Assembly (NCBI RefSeq): GCF_003352085.1 | Contig: NZ_CP025804.1 | Coordinates: forward strand, 4,030,001 to 4,094,000 | From: Sulfitobacter sp. SK012 | GTDB taxonomy: Bacteria > Pseudomonadota > Alphaproteobacteria > Rhodobacterales > Rhodobacteraceae | Length of the DNA stretch: 64,000 nucleotides | Reading direction: 5' to 3' | Shown: positions 1 through 8,303 of the stretch, in pieces | Layout: every line of letters begins with the position of its first letter | Position numbering within the stretch: the stretch's first letter is position 1 | Program-made: the position numbers and the translations under genes | The notes under the pieces: model-generated | Seen by the model: only the letters and a program-made list of their open reading frames with translations | Databases searched by the model: none | Told to the model about the DNA's origin: nothing

Positions 1-631
1 TCGCGATGCCTGCAATCAGAATTACCGCTTCGCGCAGCGTGCCCGCTGCCTGCGTTTCTTCCAAGGAGGGTCCATGGCGATGGCCGCAACTTTCGCACGT
101 GTCACTTTCCCCGTGATGATCGTGGCCCGAAGTCTTCCTTGCTCGTATCAAGCGCCGCATGCCGCGCAGGGCCAGCCATCCTCCGATCAACGCGATCGCC
201 GCGTAACTTGCGGGAGCCATGATCTGCTCGGATGTGCCGATCATCGCTTCGCGCGTTGCGCCTAACAGCCACAGCCCCGCATACGCCAAGATAATCGCGG
301 TCACGGCTTGGCCCAAGCTTGAGATCAGCGCAATCGCCGACAGCCGGACCATCGGCACGGCGCGACCCAGTCCGTAGCCACCCACCAGCAGCTTGCCATG
401 CCCCGGCCCAACCGCATGGAAAAATCCATAAGCGAAACAGGCCGACATCAGCAGCGCCAATGCCCCCGGCTCGCCGCCTCTGAGCGCGCGAAGTGTCCGC
501 GCAATCGTATTCTGGAAAGCACGCTGTTCGCTTGCCGCATACACCGCAATCCGTTCAAACCCGCCGCTGAACCACAGCACCGCGAGCGCCGCAGCGAGGA
601 CCAGCAAGGAAATGCTCAGGATGCGGGGCAT
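1..631 (-). CDS. NicO/RcnA-family nickel/cobalt transporter (3' end cut by window edge)
   Basis: Reading the minus strand from the ATG at 631 gives an open frame of 210 residues that runs off the window. It starts with a hydrophobic helix (residues 4-22), then has the family signature HAVGPGHGK at residues 72-80, further hydrophobic segments (about 95-125 and 140-157), and a His/Cys-rich loop at 170-187 (HDHH...CESCGHRHG). These are typical of the NicO family of inner-membrane nickel/cobalt permeases. The start overlaps the end of the DUF1007 gene by 16 nt, so the two are probably translationally coupled. The C-terminal half is outside the window. Whether it imports or exports metal cannot be told. 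Confidence 0.85.
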   Translation of the reverse strand, partial: MPRILSISLLVLAAALAVLWFSGGFERIAVYAASEQRAFQNTIARTLRALRGGEPGALALLMSACFAYGFFHAVGPGHGKLLVGGYGLGRAVPMVRLSAIALISSLGQAVTAIILAYAGLWLLGATREAMIGTSEQIMAPASYAAIALIGGWLALRGMRRLIRARKTSGHDHHGESDTCESCGHRHGPSLEETQAAGTLREAVILIAGIA

Positions 632-1260
632 GTCACCTGCACTAACGTTGCAAACCGTTTGCCGATCTTTGGGTATCCGGCCTCATCCGCTTCGACATCA
701 GGCGGTAGTTGCGCCAATTCGGCCTGCGTTAGCGCAAGGGCTGCGTCAATATCGGGCGGGCTCACAACTGCCTCGCACCCTTCACGGGTTACACTTACGG
801 GCAAGCTAACCTCATAGGCCGTGTAATACGTCGCATCATAGGGCAGGATATTCAGCGTTGATGCATCCAGCGACGGCGTCTCCTCGACGGCGCGCAGATG
901 TGTCGTGGTAATTTTGCCGTCGTCAAAGCTTGCCGTTACGTTCTTCGGCCCTGACAACCTCACAGGCACATTGCCCAGCGTCGCCTCCAGATCACCGTTG
1001 AAACCTTCGATCCAGTTCATGTCAAATCCGGTCAGACGGGCGATCTCAGCTTCCGTCAGGGTGCCGTCATAATCGTCATCCAGGCCCATGTCCTCGGTCA
1101 CGAGCAATGAATAAAGCTCGTCATATTCCCATGTCACTTTCAGATGCGTCACACGGTTTTGCGCATCCACCAACACTTCAATCCCAGTGTTGATAAAAAT
1201 ATGTGGATGCGCCGCAATCGGCGTCGATAGCATCGTGAAAAAGGCAAACAGACGGATCAT
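616..1260 (-). CDS. DUF1007 family periplasmic protein
   Basis: The protein has 214 residues. The N-terminal hydrophobic stretch ending in IAAHPHIF looks like a signal peptide cleaved just before HPHIF, which would put a histidine-led N-terminus in the periplasm. The body matches the DUF1007 pattern, with conserved W-E-Y-D-E-L-Y, an EF-hand-like acidic segment DDDYDGTLTEAE at about 77-88, and several invariant aromatic residues. DUF1007 genes usually sit directly before NicO-type nickel/cobalt permeases, as here with a 16-nt overlap. The family is thought to help metal handling at the membrane, but no biochemical activity can be read from the sequence. Confidence 0.85.
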   Translation of the reverse strand: MIRLFAFFTMLSTPIAAHPHIFINTGIEVLVDAQNRVTHLKVTWEYDELYSLLVTEDMGLDDDYDGTLTEAEIARLTGFDMNWIEGFNGDLEATLGNVPVRLSGPKNVTASFDDGKITTTHLRAVEETPSLDASTLNILPYDATYYTAYEVSLPVSVTREGCEAVVSPPDIDAALALTQAELAQLPPDVEADEAGYPKIGKRFATLVQVTCPAS

Positions 1261-1314
1261 ACGTGCAACCTAAGCTGCAGCGCAGCGGGCTGCAATTGCC
1301 TTCAGCTTCACGAT

Positions 1315-2526
1315 CTAAACAGCAGCCGAAATCAGCGCAGCTAACCGCCGCACGCCTTCGCGAATTGTTGTCTCATCTGCCCGAGAAAAGCTGAGCCGCA
1401 GGGTATTGGTGCCCGACCCATCTGCGAAAAACGCATGGCCGGGTACAAATGCTACCCGTTCGGTCTTTAGCGATTGCTCCAACAGATCGCTACTATTCAG
1501 ATGCTCCGGCAGCGTGACCCAGACAAACATGCCGCCCTCGGGCCGCGTCCATTCCACACCTTCCGGCATATGCGCGGCTAATGCCTCAAGCATACAATCG
1601 CGCCGCGCCGAATAAGCCGCTCGAATTTTGGCCACATGACTGTCAAAAATCGTTGTCGCAACGGTCGCAATCGCCATCTGGTTGATTGTCGCGCTGTGCA
1701 GATCCGCCGCCTGTTTCAACAAGACAAGTTGGGCAATAACTGGCTGCGCCGCACAAACCCAGCCAACCCGAAGCCCAGGTGCCAGTGTCTTGGAAAAACT
1801 GCCGCAATAAATCGTGCGACACGCCTCGATATCGCCCTTGCGCACAATCTCTCGTGCCAACACAGGTGCAATCGCTTCGCCGTCATAACGCAGCGATTGA
1901 TATGCTGCGTCCTCAATCACGGCGATATCCAGCTCTTCGGCCAGATCAAGCACGTGGTCGCGTGCGGCCGCGTCCAGCGTCTCTCCGGTGGGATTGGCAA
2001 AATCGACCGACATATAGGCGAACTTGACGCGCCCGCCTGTTTCGCGTGCTGCATCCGCGTAATCTTTTGCGCTGCGGTTCGATCCAGAGTTCAGGCGATC
2101 ATAGCGTGGCTCGTACGCGTTGAACGCTCCCAAAGCCCCCAGATATGTGGGCCAGCCAATCAGCGCCGTATCCCCTGGCGAAAGCATCATCTTGCCCAGA
2201 TAGTCCAAGCCTTGCTGCGAGCCCGATGTGATCAAGATATTGTCACGAGAACACGGAATGCCCAGCTTGGCCATCTCGCCCACGATCCAGTCACGCAGCG
2301 GCCCGTAGCCCTCAGAGACCGAATATTGCAGAGCTGCATCTTGCGTATCACCGCTCAAAGCATCCGAAAATGCGTCCTGAAAGGCCTTCGTCGGAAAAAG
2401 TGCTGGGTCCGGAATACCACCCGCAAATGAAATGATATCTGGCTGATCCAACAGCTTCAAAAGCTCGCGGATTTCGCTGGCGGCCATCCGTTTTGTGCGG
2501 CTCGCGAAAATTTCTGCCCAGTCCAT
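1315..2526 (-). CDS. PLP-dependent class I/II aminotransferase (2-aminoadipate transaminase-like)
   Basis: The protein has 403 residues, the normal length for a fold-type I aminotransferase. Near the N-terminus is FAGGIPDPALFP, typical of the MocR/LysN-like subgroup. SGSQQGLDYL (about 102-111) forms the phosphate-binding turn, VDFANPTGE lies near 175, and GSFSKTLAPGLRVGW (about 242-256) holds the Schiff-base lysine. There is no helix-turn-helix domain, so this is an enzyme, not a MocR regulator. The substrate is not evident; LysN-type enzymes use 2-aminoadipate or aromatic amino acids. It diverges from rpe, with a short palindrome in the gap. Confidence 0.88.
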   Translation of the reverse strand: MDWAEIFASRTKRMAASEIRELLKLLDQPDIISFAGGIPDPALFPTKAFQDAFSDALSGDTQDAALQYSVSEGYGPLRDWIVGEMAKLGIPCSRDNILITSGSQQGLDYLGKMMLSPGDTALIGWPTYLGALGAFNAYEPRYDRLNSGSNRSAKDYADAARETGGRVKFAYMSVDFANPTGETLDAAARDHVLDLAEELDIAVIEDAAYQSLRYDGEAIAPVLAREIVRKGDIEACRTIYCGSFSKTLAPGLRVGWVCAAQPVIAQLVLLKQAADLHSATINQMAIATVATTIFDSHVAKIRAAYSARRDCMLEALAAHMPEGVEWTRPEGGMFVWVTLPEHLNSSDLLEQSLKTERVAFVPGHAFFADGSGTNTLRLSFSRADETTIREGVRRLAALISAAV

Positions 2527-2574
2527 GTCTCTCTCCCTGACGTCTCCCGCATCATAACAACACCAGCAACACCA

Positions 2575-2597
2575 TTAGGTCAATATCTCTTACCTAA
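2575..2597. promoter_or_regulatory. Inverted repeat TTAGGT-N11-ACCTAA in the aminotransferase/rpe divergent gap
   Basis: Two perfect 6-bp arms (2575-2580 and 2592-2597) are separated by 11 nt, about 50 bp upstream of the aminotransferase start. The spacing is that of a dimeric regulator site, and the area is AT-rich as a promoter would be. No cognate regulator gene is adjacent. Confidence 0.4.
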
Positions 2598-2709
2598 AAT
2601 ATCTTTGACGGGATCGGTCTTACGCGCAACGCGATACCACGACCCAGCGATTGCAACGCGGCGCACTGCCCGCTAAGACGCAAGCGTCCCTAGCCAAAGG
2701 CCCACGCCC

Positions 2710-3399
2710 ATGACCTTCGACCGTTCCCTCAAAATTGCCCCTTCCATCCTTGCCGCTGATTTCGCCAATTTCGGTGCCGAATGTGCAGCCGTTGAGGCCC
2801 AAGGTGCCGATTGGGTTCATGTCGATGTGATGGATGGTCATTTTGTGCCCAACATCAGCTTCGGTCCGACAACCTGCGCCGCGATCCGCCCGCACATCAA
2901 AGGCATCATGGATGTGCATCTAATGATCGCGCCCGTCGATCCTTATATCGACGTTTTTGCACAGGCCGGTGCGGATTTCATTACCGCCCATGTCGAGGCA
3001 GGACCTCATATTCATCGCACCCTGCAGGCGATCCGCGCGGCGGGCTGCAAAGCCGGAGTAGCTCTGAATCCCGGCACCCCGGCAGAGGTTGTCGCGCATC
3101 TGCTCGACATCACCGATTTGGTCTGTGTGATGACCGTGAACCCCGGCTTTGGGGGCCAAAAATTCATCGATATGACCGACAAAATTCGCACATTGCGCGC
3201 TATGATCGGCGATCGACCAATCCATATTGAAATTGACGGCGGCGTTGACGCAAAAACCGCACCCACCGTGGCTCAAGCCGGTGCAGATGTGCTGGTTGCA
3301 GGCTCTGCAGTCTTTAAGGGTGGATCGGCTTCCAATCCGGCACCTTACGGCGAAAACATCCGCGCAATCCGAGCTGCGGCAGTGGGCACATATGTCTGA
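2710..3399 (+). CDS. rpe: Ribulose-phosphate 3-epimerase
   Basis: The protein has 229 residues and interconverts ribulose 5-phosphate and xylulose 5-phosphate in the pentose phosphate and Calvin routes. The TIM-barrel landmarks are in order: [11 protein letters not shown] (beta-1, residues 9-19), [16 protein letters not shown] (metal-binding His and Asp), [33 protein letters not shown] (second catalytic Asp) and VAGSAVFKG (phosphate grip). Length and motifs match the family throughout. It stands alone on the plus strand and converges on the acyl-CoA synthetase gene. No Calvin-cycle genes are visible beside it. Confidence 0.97.
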   Translation: MTFDRSLKIAPSILAADFANFGAECAAVEAQGADWVHVDVMDGHFVPNISFGPTTCAAIRPHIKGIMDVHLMIAPVDPYIDVFAQAGADFITAHVEAGPHIHRTLQAIRAAGCKAGVALNPGTPAEVVAHLLDITDLVCVMTVNPGFGGQKFIDMTDKIRTLRAMIGDRPIHIEIDGGVDAKTAPTVAQAGADVLVAGSAVFKGGSASNPAPYGENIRAIRAAAVGTYV

Positions 3400-3517
3400 T
3401 CTCAGCTGTTAAGACATCTCAAAAGGCGGCCGGTTTCTCCGTTTACTTCGGTGTGCACGCTTAGAGATTTGCGATTTTGCTTCGTAAACTTGGCGTTTCA
3501 ATTCCGGCTTGCAGCCT

Positions 3518-5002
3518 TCAGCCCAGCTGATCCACAAACTCCGTCAAAAGCTTGTGTTTCAGGATCTTACCCGTTGGGGCGGCCGGCAAATTGAATGCCA
3601 GAATGATCCTGCTTGGGCGTTTATATCCGGTAAGTCGGTCTTTCACGAAGGCCTTCAAATCTTCGACATTCGGCGCGTCGCCCTCAGCTACCTGCACAAA
3701 GGCCAACACCTCTTCATCCCCATCTTTAGTCCGCCCAATCACCGCTGATTGGATCACCTGCGGATGGTCATTTAGCGCCGCTTCGACCTCAGGCGGATAA
3801 ACATTAAAACCACCGTGAATGATCAGTTCTTTTGAACGGCCTAAGATGTGTAAATGCCCCGCATCGTCGACGCAGCCTAGATCACCAGTACGCAACCAGC
3901 CGTCGCCGTCCAGCACCTTCATTGTCTCCGCGTCATTGCGGTAATAGCCCTTCATCACATGGCCGCCCCGGGTCAAGATTTCACCGGTTCCGTCGCCCAC
4001 ATCATCAATCCGAACCTCAACTCCCGGCAAGGGTGGGCCGACAGAAATATCTTTCGATCCCAGAGGATTAGCCGTCGCACAAATACCAGCTGTACTTTCT
4101 GTCATGCCATATCCGTTCTGCAAGGCCACGCCGTAAAACGCCTCGGCCTTGCGCTTCCATGTTGGATCCAGCGGAGCGGCACCTGAGGACACATAGCGCA
4201 GATTTTCTGATCCAAGAGCGCTCAATCCCTGCTCCTTGGTGTGCTGCATTAACAGAGCGTGCATTTGCGGCACGGCAGACAAAAGGGTTACGCCATCTTG
4301 CAACGCCGCGAACAGCTTTGCCGCAGAAAACCGCGCCTCCATCTGCACCGCCGCACCCGCAAAGGCCGCCGCGGTCACGACCGAGGCAAGGCCGAACACA
4401 TGGGTGATCGGTAGCACGCCATAGATCAAATCTTGGGGCACCATGCTGCGTAAATTTGCCGAAGTCACACCTCCAAATCGAACGTTTTCATGGGTCAGCA
4501 TCACACCTTTGGGATCGCCTGTGGTGCCTGTCGTATAGAGCAAGACCGCCACGTCACTGACAACCGGATCAGGCGAAGATGGCAGAGGTTGCGCGACATG
4601 CAGCGCGCCAAAGAAACCGGTAACTTCAATTGCATTCATACGATGTGCATGGGCCGCGGCCTCATCCGAAACTTGGCAGGTAAACAGCACCATCGCAGGC
4701 GTCGCATGGTCAATAATCCGTTGAAGTTCTGATGGACTTTGACGTGCATTGATCGGCAGGATCACCGCCCCCACCTTCCACGCGGCAAAGAGCGTCGCGA
4801 CCGCTGCCGCGCAATTTTCCGACAGCAAGAGCACTCTGTCGCAGGGTTGCACCCCGCCTTGTCGCATCACATCTGCCAAAGCACCTGCTGCGCGGTCAAG
4901 CTCCGCAAAACTCCAGCGCACGCCACTGCTGTCACTCATCGCCAGAGCGTTGGGCCGGTTCTTCACCTGAGCCTGCAGAAAACTCTCTACGCGCGCAGTC
5001 AT
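3518..5002 (-). CDS. AMP-dependent acyl-CoA synthetase/ligase
   Basis: The protein has 494 residues of the ANL adenylating superfamily. It carries LLYTTGTTGDPKGVMLTH (P-loop-like A3 motif, about 154-171), YGMTESTAG (about 298-306), GWLRTGDLG (A7) and GRSKELIIHGGFNVYP (A8), and the C-terminal PTGKILKHKL holds the catalytic lysine. It would activate a free carboxylic acid to its CoA thioester with ATP. It is the last gene of the minus-strand beta-oxidation operon and overlaps the flavoprotein gene by 4 nt, so it probably activates the acid that the TRAP system imports. The acyl specificity is not readable; it is short for a long-chain enzyme. Confidence 0.9.
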   Translation of the reverse strand: MTARVESFLQAQVKNRPNALAMSDSSGVRWSFAELDRAAGALADVMRQGGVQPCDRVLLLSENCAAAVATLFAAWKVGAVILPINARQSPSELQRIIDHATPAMVLFTCQVSDEAAAHAHRMNAIEVTGFFGALHVAQPLPSSPDPVVSDVAVLLYTTGTTGDPKGVMLTHENVRFGGVTSANLRSMVPQDLIYGVLPITHVFGLASVVTAAAFAGAAVQMEARFSAAKLFAALQDGVTLLSAVPQMHALLMQHTKEQGLSALGSENLRYVSSGAAPLDPTWKRKAEAFYGVALQNGYGMTESTAGICATANPLGSKDISVGPPLPGVEVRIDDVGDGTGEILTRGGHVMKGYYRNDAETMKVLDGDGWLRTGDLGCVDDAGHLHILGRSKELIIHGGFNVYPPEVEAALNDHPQVIQSAVIGRTKDGDEEVLAFVQVAEGDAPNVEDLKAFVKDRLTGYKRPSRIILAFNLPAAPTGKILKHKLLTEFVDQLG

Positions 5003-6000
5003 TCCGCAGCTTCTTGCTGGCGCATCGCACCGCTCAAGTGGCCATACCCCGTAAGAGCCTGCGCCTCGATCCGGTCGATTATATCGGCCATCGGTTCGAT
5101 TTTGTCGGTCAGGCCCAAGGCGTGCCCAGCCGACAACATGCCGCGGCTGACATCCCCTGTTTCATAGGCTTTGCGCCCGATCTGGCCCGACACCAACGGC
5201 AGCAAATCTCGGATGGTGATATTTGGCGTTTCCGCCTCCATGCGAGCAACTTCTGCCGTAGTTTCATTGGCCAGCGTGCGGATCGTGTTGCGCACCGACC
5301 CCATGGTCAATGCGGTATCGCCTTCAGAGGCATCCACCAGCGCTTGTTTATAGTCGCGGTGGGCCGTCAATTCTTCGGCAACCAGCAGACGCGTGCCCAT
5401 GATGACGCCTGCAGCACCCATCGACAGCGCCGCAACAAGTTGACTGCCGTGCCCCACGCCGCCGCCAATCAGAAACGGGATTTTTATGTCCTGGCCAGCC
5501 ATGGCAGCGTTCACAAAGGACCCGATCAACTCCATGCCCGGATGCCCGCCGCATTCGGCCCCCACGATTGAGACCATATCCACCCCAACGGCCTGCGCCT
5601 TGCGCGCATATTTGACCGCTGGCACCTTGTGCAGAATGGTAAAACCGAGATCTTTGAGCAATGGAATATAGGGCTCAGGATTGCGCCCCGAGGTTTCAAT
5701 AAAACGCACCCCTTCGTCGGCGATCAGGCGAAAGATATCCTCGGTCTGATCATCCGCGACCAGTTTGGGCAGCATTGAAACGTTGACGCCAAAGGGAAGG
5801 TCACCGCAACGCGCACGGGTTTTGCGGATTTCTGCGCGCAGATCATCGTGGGTGGCAAAGCTGGCGGCGGTGACAAAACCGATGATGCCCGCATGGGCCG
5901 CCGCACTTACATAAGGCGCATCGGCCAGCCATTGCAGCCCCCCTGCGACGATGGGCAGGCGCGTACCAAAAGTACGGGTAAGGGCGGTATCCCAGATCAT
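4999..6000 (-). CDS. Nitronate monooxygenase / 2-nitropropane dioxygenase-like FMN protein
   Basis: The protein has 333 residues with the TIM-barrel pattern of the NMO/NPD family: LPIVAGGLQWLADAPYVSAAAHAG at the start, VNVSMLP near 93, VGAECGGHPG (about 160-169, the family's glycine/histidine turn), IPFLIGGGVGHGSQLVAAL and GAAGVIMGTRLLVAEE (FMN phosphate site). The annotated activity of the family is nitroalkane oxidation, but relatives include quinone and enoyl-type reductases. Here it is embedded among acyl-CoA genes, overlapping the hydratase by 1 nt and the synthetase by 4 nt. A role on an acyl-CoA or unsaturated intermediate is therefore more likely than nitroalkane detoxification, though this is inference. 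Confidence 0.87.
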   Translation of the reverse strand: MIWDTALTRTFGTRLPIVAGGLQWLADAPYVSAAAHAGIIGFVTAASFATHDDLRAEIRKTRARCGDLPFGVNVSMLPKLVADDQTEDIFRLIADEGVRFIETSGRNPEPYIPLLKDLGFTILHKVPAVKYARKAQAVGVDMVSIVGAECGGHPGMELIGSFVNAAMAGQDIKIPFLIGGGVGHGSQLVAALSMGAAGVIMGTRLLVAEELTAHRDYKQALVDASEGDTALTMGSVRNTIRTLANETTAEVARMEAETPNITIRDLLPLVSGQIGRKAYETGDVSRGMLSAGHALGLTDKIEPMADIIDRIEAQALTGYGHLSGAMRQQEAAE

Positions 6001-6770
6001 CAGCGGTACTCCGGTGTGCGTTTTTCAAGAAAAGCCGCGATGCCTTCAGCCGCTTCTTCGCCGCCAGCCGCGCGGGCCATGGCGTCGCGCTCGGCATCGA
6101 GCTGTGCTGCTTCGCTTGTCTCGTAGGCGGTGGCAACTAACCTGCGGATCGTGCCTTGCGCGGCACGAGGCCCAGCGGCGATGCTGTCCGCCAATTCAGT
6201 GGCCCCGGTCATCGCTTGCCCGGTTTCAACAACAGCATTTACGGCTCCCAACTCCAGCATTCGTTCCGCAGTGACAGGGCGGGCCAGAAGGCACATTTCC
6301 ATTGCCAAGGGCCTTGGCAACATACGCGCCAGCGAAGCCGTCAGACCTGCATCCGGGACCAATCCCGCCTTGATATAGGCCGCCGTAAATTTTGCGCCCT
6401 TAGCCGCCACAATCAGATCACACGCCAGCGCCAAAGACAGCCCAGCGCCTGCCGCACCGCCTTCAACTGCGGCAATCAACGGAACCGGACTGGCGCGCAT
6501 GGAACGCACAAGATCATGCAAGGTATCGACACGCAGGCGCCGTTCAGGTTCTGACAGTTTGCGCCGCTCGATCAGCACATTCAGGTCGCCGCCTGCGCAA
6601 AAGAAATCACCGGCCGAAGTCAGGACAACCGACCGAATGCGCGGCTCTTCTGCGCGGCGCATGGCCTCCGCGATGGCGTCATAAAGTTCGGGCGTCAAAG
6701 CCCCCCGCCGCGCCGCATTGCCATTCCAAATGATCAACCGGTCACCGGCATCTTCAATCCGCGCGGTCAT
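6000..6770 (-). CDS. Enoyl-CoA hydratase/isomerase (crotonase) family protein
   Basis: The protein has 256 residues, the usual single-domain crotonase length. The oxyanion-hole segments SAGDFFCAGGDLN (about 52-64) and EGGAAGAGLSLALACDLIVAA (about 102-122) are present, and the end FLEKRTPEYR matches the conserved FxEKRxPxF/Y tail. The position usually held by the first catalytic glutamate is not obvious in VEGGAAGAG, so hydratase against isomerase activity is open. It lies between the thioesterase and the flavoprotein with 1- to 4-nt overlaps, in the same operon as the FadJ-like fusion. It is thus a second, possibly pathway-specific crotonase. Confidence 0.9.
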   Translation of the reverse strand: MTARIEDAGDRLIIWNGNAARRGALTPELYDAIAEAMRRAEEPRIRSVVLTSAGDFFCAGGDLNVLIERRKLSEPERRLRVDTLHDLVRSMRASPVPLIAAVEGGAAGAGLSLALACDLIVAAKGAKFTAAYIKAGLVPDAGLTASLARMLPRPLAMEMCLLARPVTAERMLELGAVNAVVETGQAMTGATELADSIAAGPRAAQGTIRRLVATAYETSEAAQLDAERDAMARAAGGEEAAEGIAAFLEKRTPEYR

Positions 6771-7189
6771 GTCAGTCTCTCCTGTGGGACCCGTTTGAAT
6801 ACGCCGGTGGAGGTTGCAATCAAGGTGCCATCCTCGTGCAGCAGCTCGGCAGTGATATAGAGCAAGCTGCGTCCACCGCCTGTAACCGTACCCGTGGCAA
6901 TCACGCGGCCCTTTCGGCCCGGCCCCACGAATTGTGTGGTCAGCGAAATGGTCAGGAACGGCGCTCTGCCACTGGCGTCGACGGTCAGCGACCCCGTTGT
7001 GCCGCTGGCATTATCAAGCAAAGTCGCCGCAATCCCGCCATGCAGCACACCGTGTCGGTTGAGGTGTCGATCATCCAAATCCAGCAAACAACGGCCATGT
7101 GCGGGGTCAGATACATCGACCACGTAGCCCATCATGCGCTGGGCGCCGGTCTCGTCTCGGATCAGTGTTTCAGTCTGAGGTGAGGTCAA
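6767..7189 (-). CDS. PaaI-type hotdog-fold thioesterase
   Basis: I place the start at a TTG at 7189, because GGAG sits 7 nt upstream of it. The ATG at 7216 would extend 47 nt into the previous gene and has no ribosome site. The product from TTG has 140 residues, the normal PaaI length. The hotdog core HLNRHGVLHGGIAATLLDNASG carries the family's HGG with the downstream Asp, followed by VGPGRKGRVIATGTV and the final VFKRV. PaaI thioesterases hydrolyse acyl- or aryl-CoA dead-end products. Between an acyl-CoA dehydrogenase and a hydratase it probably rescues trapped CoA esters. Confidence 0.85.
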   Translation of the reverse strand: MTSPQTETLIRDETGAQRMMGYVVDVSDPAHGRCLLDLDDRHLNRHGVLHGGIAATLLDNASGTTGSLTVDASGRAPFLTISLTTQFVGPGRKGRVIATGTVTGGGRSLLYITAELLHEDGTLIATSTGVFKRVPQERLT

Positions 7190-8303
7190 TGAACCGCTCC
7201 AGATGATGATCGACATCGCCGAACCGGTGGTCGGCCATAACGATGCGTTTGGCGATATGGGCCAGTTCGTATTCTTGCGTCATGGCGATACCACCATGAA
7301 GCTGGATGCTTTCTTCGGCGACCAGACGGCCCGCGCGACCCAACAGGTTCTTAGCAAGGCTGATGTGGCGTTCACGGTCAGCACGTTCGTCTTCAAGATG
7401 CCCCGCAGCGAGGATCACCGCTGAGCGCGCCTGCTCCATCTCGATCAACAAATCGGACATGCGATGGGCCAACGCCTGAAACGTGCCGATGGGCCGTCCA
7501 AACTGTTTGCGGGTGCCTAGGTAATCCATCGTCAATGCACAGGCCGTCTCCATTGCGCCTAACGTTTCGGCGCATTGCGCGACACTAGCGGCTGCGACGC
7601 GCGCCTCTATCGCCGAGGACGCTTGGCCCGGTTCGCCAAGGCGGGCGCTGGCAGGGACGCGGACATCATCCAAGGTCACCTCTGCCGCGCGGCCACCCGC
7701 CAACAAGGCGTATCCTTGGACGGTCAGACCTTTTGTAATTGTCGGAACAACGAACAATGAAATTCCACCCACATCCCCTGCCTCACCGCTTTCGCGGGCA
7801 GAAACGACAAGCATATCGGCGGCTTCCGCGTTGATCACGACAGCTTTGCGCCCACTCAGCGCAATGGTATCGCCGCTATCGATTGCGCTGGTTTGCACCC
7901 GGGTTAGGTCATAGCGACTGCTTGGTTCACCGTGGGCAAAAGCCAGATGTAGACTGCCTGCGATGATCTCTTCGATGTGAGCGTTTTGCGCTTCATTCCC
8001 CAGATCGGCAATCAACCCGCCAGCAAGCACGCCGGTGTCCAAAAACGGTTCAACCACGCCCGCGCGGCCCAGTTCTTCGAACACGACGGCCAGATCAAAC
8101 CCTTTGCCGCCAAAGCCGCCCTGCTCTTCACTAAAGAGCGCACCGATGATGCCCAACTCGGCCAGCTCGGTCCAGATGGTGGTGGATAGACCCGTCTCGC
8201 TTTCGAGGATCTTGTTGCGGGTCGCGGTGTCATAGCGGTCGCTCAGAAAGCGGCGCAATGTATCTTGCAGCATTTGCCGCTCTTGGGTCAGCTCAAAGTT
8301 CAT
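7170..8303 (-). CDS. Acyl-CoA dehydrogenase (second of an adjacent pair)
   Basis: The protein has 377 residues with the acyl-CoA dehydrogenase fold: helical N-domain (LTQERQMLQDTLRRFLSDRY), beta-domain near 120-230, and C-terminal helical domain with RKQFGRPIGTFQALAHRMSDLLIEMEQARSA and QLHGGIAMTQEYELAHIAKR. The FAD-binding motifs are weaker than in the neighbouring paralogue, and the base glutamate seen in standard enzymes is not at the expected place. This is usual for the partner subunit of heteromeric enzymes such as those of sterol side-chain or cyclic-acid breakdown. It follows the other dehydrogenase with a 4-nt overlap, suggesting the two proteins form one complex. Confidence 0.92.
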   Translation of the reverse strand: MNFELTQERQMLQDTLRRFLSDRYDTATRNKILESETGLSTTIWTELAELGIIGALFSEEQGGFGGKGFDLAVVFEELGRAGVVEPFLDTGVLAGGLIADLGNEAQNAHIEEIIAGSLHLAFAHGEPSSRYDLTRVQTSAIDSGDTIALSGRKAVVINAEAADMLVVSARESGEAGDVGGISLFVVPTITKGLTVQGYALLAGGRAAEVTLDDVRVPASARLGEPGQASSAIEARVAAASVAQCAETLGAMETACALTMDYLGTRKQFGRPIGTFQALAHRMSDLLIEMEQARSAVILAAGHLEDERADRERHISLAKNLLGRAGRLVAEESIQLHGGIAMTQEYELAHIAKRIVMADHRFGDVDHHLERFIDLTSD

